64,000 nt of DNA from contig NZ_KQ236688.1 of the NCBI RefSeq assembly GCF_001183545.1, forward strand, positions 4,336,895-4,400,894, written 5' to 3'. The position numbers were made by a program, and so were the translations under genes. Each line of letters starts with the position of its first letter. Position 1 is the first letter of the stretch. The DNA is from Cellvibrio sp. pealriver. Lineage in GTDB: Bacteria > Pseudomonadota > Gammaproteobacteria > Pseudomonadales > Cellvibrionaceae. Shown here one piece after another: positions 7,791-15,281 of the stretch. The notes under the pieces were generated by a model that ran no database searches, was not told the origin of the DNA, and saw only the letters and a list, made by a program, of their open reading frames with translations.

Positions 7791-9105
7791 AAAATTCTCC
7801 CTCGAAGGAAAACTCAGCGCAATAGTGGCGCTATCGGTCACTCTTGGCTTGTGTATTCTTGTTCTGTTTTCAATATTCATCGATGAGTTGTTGATAGCAT
7901 TGATAATTGCTCTGCCTATCTCGTTGGTGATTTCGATCTGGCTTGTGCGTAAATTAGCGCAGGATCACAATATCAAAATTGCAGCCATCCATAACGGCAT
8001 GCTGAACCTGATGGATAACGACTTCAGCGTAAGCATCGCCAATACAGGGAAGGACGAGTTAAACGAAATCATCGCCATTTTTAATCAGCTATCTGAAAAA
8101 TTGCGCAATGAGCGCCAGCATGTTTATCAACGCGAATTGCTGTTGGATATGGTGATTCAACATTCCAATATGGGTGTGGTTCTTATTGATCAGGAAGATC
8201 GCGTTATTTATTCAAATGGTTTTGCAAAAGATATTCTCAACGCCGGTAAGCCCATTAATGGGCTGTACTTTTCCGATGCTATCAAGCTGACATCTGATTT
8301 GCTGAGGGAAATTATCTCCCAGCGCAAAGAGGGTTTATTCAGAGTGAGAGAGAGTTCGGGGGATGAGCTTTATCACATAACGACCGGCCGATTTATTCTC
8401 AACGCACGCAAGCATGAGGTGTTGCTGATTAAACGAATGACCTTCGAGCTTCATCGCCAGGAGGCTGTGATATGGAAAAAAGTGATTCGCACTATTACCC
8501 ATGAACTCAATAATTCATTAGCGCCCATCTCTTCAATGGCACATTCCGGGCAGCTTTTGGTGGAGCAGGAAAAGTACAATCAGTTGAGCGTCGTTTTCGA
8601 AACTATCGGTGAACGCGCCCAGCATCTTAAGCACTTCATCGATGGCTATGCGCGAATTGCCAAACTGCCAATGCCTGAAAAGAAAATAGTAGATTGGTCA
8701 GAATTTATAAAAAAATTGTCCGTAGCCCTGGAGTTTTCTTTTGACGGAAATATGCCAGCAAGCCCAGGGTATTTTGACCCGGTACAGATCCAGCAAGTGA
8801 TTACCAATTTACTAAAAAATGCACACGAATCCGGCTCAGCTGCTGATCAAATATGTTTGACTCTGGAGCAAAACACCCAATGCAGTGTGCTAAAAGTGTT
8901 GGATAGGGGCACAGGTATGTCTGCCAACATAATGGAAAATGCGTTGTTGCCTTTTTACACCACCAAACAATCCGGCAGCGGAATCGGTTTATCTCTCTGC
9001 CGTGAAATAGTAGACGCCCACGGTGGACATATTTCCCTTGAAAACCGCAAAGGTGGTGGGCTTTGCGTGAAGATATTACTGCCGAACGCCCCTGCGACCA
9101 GTTAA
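7774..9105 (+). CDS. Membrane sensor histidine kinase, NtrY-like
   Basis: Two close membrane helices (about 12-58) leave almost no periplasmic loop. They are followed by a HAMP-like linker, a PAS-like segment (about 120-215), the H-box THELNNSLAPI with phospho-His 243, and an HATPase domain with N-box VITNLLKNAHES, G1 DRGTGMS and G2 SGSGIGLSL. With so short an external part it may sense the membrane or the transporter rather than a periplasmic ligand. The start is uncertain: TTG 7774 (ribosome site TTGGAAAA) overlaps the regulator gene by 17 bases, and the frame is open back to 7699. It is the cognate partner of the regulator just upstream. Confidence 0.85.
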   Translation: MNTTNRKFSLEGKLSAIVALSVTLGLCILVLFSIFIDELLIALIIALPISLVISIWLVRKLAQDHNIKIAAIHNGMLNLMDNDFSVSIANTGKDELNEIIAIFNQLSEKLRNERQHVYQRELLLDMVIQHSNMGVVLIDQEDRVIYSNGFAKDILNAGKPINGLYFSDAIKLTSDLLREIISQRKEGLFRVRESSGDELYHITTGRFILNARKHEVLLIKRMTFELHRQEAVIWKKVIRTITHELNNSLAPISSMAHSGQLLVEQEKYNQLSVVFETIGERAQHLKHFIDGYARIAKLPMPEKKIVDWSEFIKKLSVALEFSFDGNMPASPGYFDPVQIQQVITNLLKNAHESGSAADQICLTLEQNTQCSVLKVLDRGTGMSANIMENALLPFYTTKQSGSGIGLSLCREIVDAHGGHISLENRKGGGLCVKILLPNAPATS

Positions 9106-9147
9106 TACCGAAGGCGCGGGCATTTATGGACTATTTGCTAGTGAAGG

Positions 9148-9229
9148 GAATTACTTCAGTTATTGATGTGTTATCAATATTCAGCTCGGTTATGCCGTGT
9201 AATTGAGTTGTTAGAAGGTTGATGATATT
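9148..9229 (+). repeat. Imperfect repeat, copy B
   Basis: Partner of 119-200 at about 73% identity. Copy A begins in coding sequence. Here the corresponding frame is no longer attached to a gene, so this copy looks like the decayed 3' end of a related gene plus its downstream DNA. It contains GTTATGCC and GTTAGAA, both similar to attC R' cores. It precedes another orphan gene. Confidence 0.55.
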
Positions 9230-9305
9230 GGTGATGCTGGAGTGTGCCCGTAGGTTTGGGGGAGTCGCGTACTAATAATATTATGTGTAAAGAATGGGGC
9301 TTTGA

Positions 9306-9740
9306 ATGGAAATAATACTAAAAATTGGAATCGGCTCGATTCGGTTTGGGATAGGCGAGCCTGAAGCATTGGAGATTCTTGGTGCTCCAGATAAAACGTA
9401 CTTTACTGAAAACGAATGCAAAAGGATTCAGTTCAATAATCATCTGTTAGAGCTATCCTTTGAGCCTGAAAATGAAAATCGGTTAGGGTGGATTGAAATT
9501 TATAATCCCAATGCAACTATTTTTGAATACAAAGTTATAGGATTAGAGCAAAAGTTAGTTGTAAATTTGGTTTCTAGCCAAATCACAGAAGTTCCCGAAA
9601 TTGAAGACTATGGAAAGTTTATTTCTTATTTTTATAGAGAAAATATGTTCGAGCTTCAGTTTGAGTTCGGCATATTAAAGTGCGTAAATATTGGTGTTCC
9701 GTACAATACCGAAAATCTACCTGTGTGGCCAAGCACATAA
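9306..9740 (+). CDS. Orphan cytosolic protein, 144 aa
   Basis: A soluble acidic protein with no signal peptide or membrane segment. The N-terminal pattern IGSIRFGIGEPEALEILGAPD resembles short proteins of the 'FG(M)..E....LG.P' type, some of which are found as immunity-like or standalone genes, but I cannot assign a family. It is AT-rich and isolated: a decayed repeat lies upstream and a strong terminator downstream. Function unknown. GGGGC lies 7 bases before the ATG. Confidence 0.6.
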   Translation: MEIILKIGIGSIRFGIGEPEALEILGAPDKTYFTENECKRIQFNNHLLELSFEPENENRLGWIEIYNPNATIFEYKVIGLEQKLVVNLVSSQITEVPEIEDYGKFISYFYRENMFELQFEFGILKCVNIGVPYNTENLPVWPST

Positions 9741-9803
9741 CATGCGTACGATTACGCTGCGCTAATCATACCTACATAAATAGATTACTTCAGTAATATG
9801 CAC

Positions 9804-9840
9804 CGGGCTGGTTAATCCAACCAGCCCGCGTAGTTTTTTT
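9804..9840 (+). terminator. Rho-independent terminator
   Basis: A 10-bp stem (9804-9813 with 9819-9828, GGGCTGGTT arm) with a 5-base loop, followed by GCGTAG and a run of seven T on the plus strand. It ends transcription of the orphan gene before the convergent transporter gene. Confidence 0.8.
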
Positions 9841-9851
9841 ATTGCAAATAT

Positions 9852-11117
9852 TTAATTCCGTTTCATCGCAGGCAACAACACTGTCACTATCCCGATCAGT
9901 GGCAAATAGGCGCACAAATCAAACATATATTCAATCGATGTCGCATCGGCAATTGCGCCTAAGCCTGCTGCGGCAATTCCGCTAATGCCGAACATCAAAC
10001 CAAAAAACACGCCGGAGATCATGCCGATTTTGGTGGGGACTAATTCTTGTGCGAGTACGACTATTGCCGAGAAGGCGGACGATAAAACCAATCCGATCAC
10101 GACTGACAGCACAGCCGTCCAGAATAAATTGCAGTAGGGAAATAGCAGTGTAAAAGGCGCAGCGCCGAGGATAGAAATCCAGATTACGGCTTTGCGCCCA
10201 ACCTTGTCACCAATCGGTCCACCGGCAAAGGTGCCGACGGCTACGGCGGCTAAAAATACAAACAACAATAATTGTGCATCGGCGACGGAGGTGGAAAATT
10301 TTTCCATCACATAAAACGTGTAGTAGTTGGTGAACGCTGCCATGTAGATGTATTTGGAAAATACCAAAATCGCGAGCACCGTTAATGCTCCGGCGATTTG
10401 CTCTCGCGATAGATGTGCGAAGTGTGGATTTTTTTTAGTGCTCTTGAGCGATGCGCGTGAGCGAATGGTCCAGCGGCTTACATTAAACAAAACTGTAAAA
10501 CCCAGAATCGCAAATAGTGTAAACCAGCCAATTGCACCTTGACCTTGCGGCAAAATAATTGCGGCCGCGAGCAGCGGGCCAAATGCAGAACCGGCGTTGC
10601 CGCCCACTTGGAAAAACGATTGTGCAAAACCAAAGCGCCCGCCCGATGCCATGCGTGCAACGCGCGAAGCCTCCGGGTGAAAGGTGGATGAACCCAAACC
10701 AATCATGGCTGATGCAATCAACAGCCAGGTGAAATTACTGGCCAGCGCCAACATCACCAAACCGCACAGAGTGAACAGCATTCCGGTGGGCAGCAAATAG
10801 GGTTTTGGGTGTTTGTCGGTGTAGAGCCCAATGCCCGGTTGCAGCAGCGATGCGGTCATTTGGAAGGCGAGGGTGATCATGCCGATCTGGGTAAAACTCA
10901 GGGCGTAATCGCTTTTCAGCAGCGGGTAGATCGAGGGCAAAATCGCCTGGATCAAATCATTCAACAAATGCACAAAACTCACTGCACCTATAACCGGCAA
11001 CACGGTTTTAGTGGGGTCAAATTCGACTGGCGTGAGGGGCTGTGTAGAAGGCTGTACAGGAATGGATTCCATTTGACTCATGTTGGTTGCTATCTCCGCG
11101 AATACTGGCTTGGGCAT
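9852..11117 (-). CDS. fsr: MFS efflux pump, Fsr (fosmidomycin resistance) family
   Basis: A 421-residue, 12-helix major facilitator. Helix 1 begins near residue 38 (VLPVIGAVSFVHLLNDLIQA). FHPEASRVARMASGGRFG and QSFFQVGGNAGSAFGP are characteristic of Fsr-like exporters, and GDKVGRKAV is the loop 8-9 signature. The family exports fosmidomycin and some other small compounds; the true substrate here is unknown. The start at 11117 has AAAGG 5 bases upstream; an internal ATG at 11081 would remove a non-conserved leader. It is divergently transcribed from an AraC-type regulator with a 111-base shared intergenic region, a common transporter/regulator pair. Confidence 0.85.
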   Translation of the reverse strand: MPKPVFAEIATNMSQMESIPVQPSTQPLTPVEFDPTKTVLPVIGAVSFVHLLNDLIQAILPSIYPLLKSDYALSFTQIGMITLAFQMTASLLQPGIGLYTDKHPKPYLLPTGMLFTLCGLVMLALASNFTWLLIASAMIGLGSSTFHPEASRVARMASGGRFGFAQSFFQVGGNAGSAFGPLLAAAIILPQGQGAIGWFTLFAILGFTVLFNVSRWTIRSRASLKSTKKNPHFAHLSREQIAGALTVLAILVFSKYIYMAAFTNYYTFYVMEKFSTSVADAQLLLFVFLAAVAVGTFAGGPIGDKVGRKAVIWISILGAAPFTLLFPYCNLFWTAVLSVVIGLVLSSAFSAIVVLAQELVPTKIGMISGVFFGLMFGISGIAAAGLGAIADATSIEYMFDLCAYLPLIGIVTVLLPAMKRN

Positions 11118-11228
11118 ATTGGCCTTTGGCAGTATAAAGTGCTGTGAAAAGCAGAAATGACATAAACTATCGAATAAGTGACAAGCTGTTGTGATCCAAT
11201 GATCGTCCAGTTAACCCGAGGGTAATCC

Positions 11229-12020
11229 ATGACAAATACGGTTATGCCGCGCAGCCCGGAAGCCTTGCAATATGTGCCGCGCCCCATCGTCGCTTGGGGC
11301 GGCCACTATGCCAATGGCGATGAAATTCCGCCGCACACCCATCCGCGCGCGCAACTTTTGTATGCCGTTGAAGGTGTGATGCGCGTGATTACGCCCAACA
11401 GTGTGTGGACAATTCCCTCGCACCGCGCACTTTGGGTGCCGCCAAATGTGGAGCATCACTCGTTCATGATGAGCGACCTGGAAATGCGCACACTCTATGT
11501 GAGTGCCGATGTTCCTTTATCGCTCGGCAAAGAATGCCGCGCAATTTCTGTGTCGGGATTGTTGCGTGAATTAATTTTAGGTTTGCTGCAAGAACCTGCG
11601 GAATATCCTATTCCCGGGCGCGGCGAACATTTAACCGCGCTGATTTTGATGGAGATTGAGCGCGCGGCAACGCAAGCGGTTGAAATCCCCTGGCCACAAG
11701 ACCGGCGCTTACAGCGTGTTTGCCAATTGGTGATGGATGAACCCGGCATCAAACGCACGATTGAAGAATTGGCCGATAGTGCAGGCGCGAGCGCGCGCAC
11801 ATTAATTCGTTTATTCCCTAAAGAGACAGGTTTGAAATATCACCAGTGGGCTCAGCAAGTGCAGTTGGCAGAAGCGCTCTGCCGCTTGGGGCGCGGTGAA
11901 GGCATTGCCCGCATCGCCAGTGAATTGGGTTACGCGAGCCCCAGTGCATTTTCCGCCATGTTCAAACGCAATTTTGGGGTAACGCCTAACCATTATTTTT
12001 CCAAACACGTGCAGCCTTAA
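11229..12020 (+). CDS. AraC-family regulator with cupin sensor
   Basis: A 263-residue regulator: an N-terminal cupin (PPHTHPRAQLLYAVEG near 35-50) and a C-terminal double helix-turn-helix (about 165-260) ending in the AraC signature IASELGYASPSAFSAMFKRNFGVTP. Single-cupin regulators of this layout (NimR type) commonly control a divergent MFS exporter, and such a gene is present here. By inference it controls the Fsr-like pump and itself. GAGGGTAATCC precedes the ATG. Confidence 0.85.
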   Translation: MTNTVMPRSPEALQYVPRPIVAWGGHYANGDEIPPHTHPRAQLLYAVEGVMRVITPNSVWTIPSHRALWVPPNVEHHSFMMSDLEMRTLYVSADVPLSLGKECRAISVSGLLRELILGLLQEPAEYPIPGRGEHLTALILMEIERAATQAVEIPWPQDRRLQRVCQLVMDEPGIKRTIEELADSAGASARTLIRLFPKETGLKYHQWAQQVQLAEALCRLGRGEGIARIASELGYASPSAFSAMFKRNFGVTPNHYFSKHVQP

Positions 12021-12040
12021 CGAACAATATCATTAAACAT

Positions 12041-12814
12041 TCAGCGCGCTTGAAAAACCTCTGCAGGAACTTCGGCGAGCGCTTCAAACGCGGGGCGTGC
12101 AAAATAATAGCCCTGGAATAATTCAATGCCCATATCGCGCAGAACCGAAAATTCCTCGTAGGTTTCTATTCCTTCTGCAACAACGGTCATATTCAGTTCG
12201 CTGCACACTTGGGTAATGCCGCGGACGATAATTTGGCTTGAACGGCGTTTATCGATATCGCGCAGCAATGCCATATCCAATTTCATAATATCGGTCTGGA
12301 TCTCTGCAAGCAGGTTTAACCCGGCATAGCCCGCACCGAAATCATCGATAGCAGTTTTAAAACCGCGTTGGCGATAGTGATCAACAATATTGCGCAGATG
12401 CGCAAGGTCATCGACCTTTTCACTTTCGGTAATTTCAAAAATAATTTGTTCAATGGGGAAATGGTATTTTTCTGCAGCGGCAAGTGTTGCACGAATACAC
12501 AATTCAGGCCGATAAACCGCATTGGGCATAAAATTAATACTGAGCAACGATTGCATACCCAATTCAGCCGCTAATTTGATCGCCTTGGTGCGGCAGGCCT
12601 GATCAAACCGGTAGCGGTTTTCATCATTCACGTGCGCAAACACAGCACCAGCGCCTTCGTTGTTTAAACCCCGCACCAGCGCCTCATGGGCATAAATCTC
12701 GCGCGTGCTGCTGTTAATGATGGGCTGAAATGCCATCGTAAAATCAAAGTCCAGGCCTTCGCCATTAGTACATTCTTCACAGCCCATTGGGCGACAGGAT
12801 GATTCAGGTTTCAT
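12041..12814 (-). CDS. EAL-domain c-di-GMP phosphodiesterase
   Basis: A 257-residue, essentially stand-alone EAL domain. The substrate and metal residues are visible in order: EALVRG, NFMPN, EITESE, DDFGAGYAG, KLDMAL, EGIET and the closing QGYYFARP. It therefore looks catalytically competent to hydrolyse c-di-GMP to pGpG. The N-terminus has CRPMGCEEC (Cys at about 7, 12 and 15), a compact Cys cluster that could bind metal or respond to redox. It has no membrane segment. It is convergent with the AraC gene, only 20 bases away. Confidence 0.85.
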   Translation of the reverse strand: MKPESSCRPMGCEECTNGEGLDFDFTMAFQPIINSSTREIYAHEALVRGLNNEGAGAVFAHVNDENRYRFDQACRTKAIKLAAELGMQSLLSINFMPNAVYRPELCIRATLAAAEKYHFPIEQIIFEITESEKVDDLAHLRNIVDHYRQRGFKTAIDDFGAGYAGLNLLAEIQTDIMKLDMALLRDIDKRRSSQIIVRGITQVCSELNMTVVAEGIETYEEFSVLRDMGIELFQGYYFARPAFEALAEVPAEVFQAR

Positions 12815-13128
12815 AATGTAATGATATTTAGCTCAATAGTGTTGCATGATTGTTGGCGCTACTGTTCGTGCTCGGCTACTGTTCAGTGCTCGTTGGCATT
12901 TACGGCGCACAGGCTTTAAAAGGAATACTGCCTGTGGAACCTATACCGCAGTATTTATGGAATTGGGGGCACGAAAAACGCAACTCGCAAAGGTGCTATT
13001 TGAAAGACCCTGTTTGAAAGTCTAGTCATAGTTTTGCGTATTGGCCAATTAGTGGGGCTAATTCATTGAGGGACGGGCATTGCAATCGGCAGGTTGAAGC
13101 CGTGGAAGTAAAAGATTGTAAAGTCAGA
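12815..13128. other. Intergenic region with small repeats
   Basis: No credible gene in 314 bases. It holds a near-perfect 17/18-bp tandem duplication, GCTACTGTTCGTGCTCG (12858-12874) and the same with one inserted A (12875-12892). It also holds an 8-bp inverted repeat AATACTGC/GCAGTATT (12924-12931, 12948-12955) with a 16-base loop. The promoter of the EAL gene should lie at its left end. Confidence 0.45.
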
Positions 13129-14172
13129 TTATGCTTTCCGCTTTACAGGGGCTCCTGTCCATTTTTTAAAAGCGCGCCGTAAATTGGCGACATCATAAAA
13201 GTGCAGCTTGTGGGCGATTTGTTCTGTTGACCAGCCCCCTTGTTCTAACCACATGAGCGTTAGATCTCTGCGCACCTGATCATACTGCGCTTGAAAATGG
13301 CTGTTATGTTTTTTCAGTTTGCGCTTAAAACTGGCGCTGCTCATGCCGAAATCTGCTGCGCTTTGGTCGAGGTTGGGTGCGCGGTGAATATTATTGTGCA
13401 GATAATCGTAAGTCTCTGCTAAAAATCCTTGCGCCGAATCAAGCTTAGCCAGTTGTTTTTCCGCTAATTGTTCTGCGCGGGTAAACACATCCGCTGAAAC
13501 TTTTTGCCAAGGTGTATGCAAATATTCCCGTGCAATTGACATGGCATTGACCGGTGCATTGAAGTGAATCTGGCCGGGTAAGTGCACCTGGTATTGTTCT
13601 ATATGTTCGGGTTTATCGCAGCAAAAATAAAATTGCCACGGCAGAGGTTGCGCCGATTTCCAACGCGAGAGCGCGCTGAGTGAGGTCGCCATCATTTCAA
13701 GCAAGAAATGTTCACTGCTCGCTGCACCGCAGCTATCTTGCCAGTACATCATTACCCGGTCTTGCTGATAATCCAAACGCGCTTTTAACAGTGGGCTGAT
13801 CAAGGTGTTGTAGCGAATAACAATATCCAATGCCTCTTGCAGGTTGCGTGCATGGGTGAGTGCAATCTGTGCAGGTGTGGGATTATCCAACAGCAAGCGG
13901 CTGCCAATTAAAAACGACAGATCGCGATGCAGATTATATTTTTGGATATTGGCAATTAATTGAAAGCACTGCTGTGGTGACAGCAGAATATTTTTTTGTG
14001 CAATATCATCGCGAAAAATTCCGGTGCCGCGCAGTAGCTTGTGTTCTTCGATACCGCGATTTAACGCCAGCTCTATTAATGTGAGTGGCCAGCCCTGTGC
14101 GGAAACCAGCGGCGTATCAATTTCAATATAGGCTTGTGGTTTGTAGGCTGCGTGTGCATCTGCTGTAGCCAT
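13129..14172 (-). CDS. AraC-family regulator, OruR/ArgR-like type
   Basis: With ATG at 14172 (AGGA 8 bases upstream) the protein has 347 residues: an N-terminal Arabinose_bd-type ligand domain (about 20-205) and a C-terminal AraC helix-turn-helix (about 250-345, ending YDVANLRRAFKKWTGAPV). An upstream in-frame start at 14256 would overlap the GGDEF gene by 68 bases and has no good ribosome site. It lies 16 bases behind the GGDEF gene on the same strand, so the two are probably co-transcribed. Target genes are unknown. Confidence 0.8.
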   Translation of the reverse strand: MATADAHAAYKPQAYIEIDTPLVSAQGWPLTLIELALNRGIEEHKLLRGTGIFRDDIAQKNILLSPQQCFQLIANIQKYNLHRDLSFLIGSRLLLDNPTPAQIALTHARNLQEALDIVIRYNTLISPLLKARLDYQQDRVMMYWQDSCGAASSEHFLLEMMATSLSALSRWKSAQPLPWQFYFCCDKPEHIEQYQVHLPGQIHFNAPVNAMSIAREYLHTPWQKVSADVFTRAEQLAEKQLAKLDSAQGFLAETYDYLHNNIHRAPNLDQSAADFGMSSASFKRKLKKHNSHFQAQYDQVRRDLTLMWLEQGGWSTEQIAHKLHFYDVANLRRAFKKWTGAPVKRKA

Positions 14173-14188
14173 AATGGTAATCCTGTTA

Positions 14189-15157
14189 TCAGGCCACATA
14201 TGGCAACGTAATTGATGGTTCTTTTGCGCGTTTTTCTTTCTGGTGGAGCAGGGCAACCGTTGCGCGCTCGATCAGTGAACAGGCTGTATCCGCCACGGGC
14301 TGGTCGTTATTGGTCAGTGCAATACCAATACTCACCGAGTGAAACAGGCTTTCGTCGTGATTAAACGGTTTGTAAGCAAAATGCTGCACGGCATTGGCAA
14401 TTTCGGCTGCGATTTTCTCTGCTATTGAGCGGCCAGTGTTAGGCAGAACCAAGGCAAACCGGTCACCAGCGTAGCGGCACAGTAAATCGTTGCGGCGAAT
14501 ATTCAGCAATATCAATTCACTCAGGCACTGCAACAAATGATCGCCTTGCTGATGCCCGTAGTGGCGATTGGTGTGGCTGAAATGATCGACATCAATCAAT
14601 AACAGTGCGAGCGATGTTTCGGTTGCCCGTTGTTCTGCCAATGAGTGATTGAGCTGTTCCCGTAAATAGCGGGCTCCGCTTAAGGTGGTCGTGAAATCCA
14701 GACCGCGATGCTCGCGAAATAAACGCTCGCGTTTACGCAGTTGTTCTGCCAGCAGCAATTGTTCTTTGTGCCAGTGGAAAATGCCCCAGGTTAATAAAAT
14801 TAATCCGACCGGCATAAAACCGGACTCCAACCAGTGATCCCATAATGCGTTATCGGGGAAGTGAATAAATTCATCCAACCAATCCTGAAATCCTGCAATA
14901 AAGATTGCCCCTAAACCCACACTCAATAATTGAGTGACGCGCCCGGTTGGTCTGCTGTGCAAAATTAATAGCAACCAGACCAATGCCAGAAATGCCAATC
15001 CACCTTCACCCACAATGTCCAGCCAATTCCATTGGTCGTAGGGTTTTATATCGCCACTGATCAAGCTGCCAACCAAGGCAATATTGGCAGCGAGTGCGAG
15101 GCAGAGCAGTTTCCATTTATGCAATCTGAGCATTTTGGTTATCCGGTTTAGCAACAT
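14189..15157 (-). CDS. Membrane GGDEF protein with degenerate active site
   Basis: A 322-residue protein with four or five predicted membrane helices (about 14-130), then a short coiled coil and a GGDEF domain (about 160-315). The DNA-visible features LLIDVDHFSHTNRHYG and the A-site are diguanylate-cyclase-like. The signature reads AGDRF in place of GG(D/E)EF, replacing the metal-liganding Glu by Arg, so catalytic activity is doubtful. It may act as a GTP or c-di-GMP sensor. AAGGG lies about 10 bases before the ATG. Confidence 0.8.
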   Translation of the reverse strand: MLLNRITKMLRLHKWKLLCLALAANIALVGSLISGDIKPYDQWNWLDIVGEGGLAFLALVWLLLILHSRPTGRVTQLLSVGLGAIFIAGFQDWLDEFIHFPDNALWDHWLESGFMPVGLILLTWGIFHWHKEQLLLAEQLRKRERLFREHRGLDFTTTLSGARYLREQLNHSLAEQRATETSLALLLIDVDHFSHTNRHYGHQQGDHLLQCLSELILLNIRRNDLLCRYAGDRFALVLPNTGRSIAEKIAAEIANAVQHFAYKPFNHDESLFHSVSIGIALTNNDQPVADTACSLIERATVALLHQKEKRAKEPSITLPYVA

Positions 15158-15182
15158 GACGGGACACCCTTAACAAATGGAT

Positions 15183-15200
15183 GTGACATTTTTATTTCAG
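15183..15200 (-). promoter_or_regulatory. Possible Pho box in the divergent GGDEF/TonB receptor region
   Basis: Read on the minus strand the 18 bases CTGAAATAAAAATGTCAC match the PhoB box CTGTCATAAATCTGTCAC at 14 positions. The site lies 82 bases upstream of the TonB receptor/phytase genes but points the other way, so the assignment is weak. It is biologically sensible because phytase releases phosphate. Confidence 0.25.
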
Positions 15201-15281
15201 CAGCAACCTATTTTTGCTTTTCCATGAAAGAGGCAAATCAGCTCAGGCTATTTAGCGATAGCGGCAAAAGAGGTAACAGAA

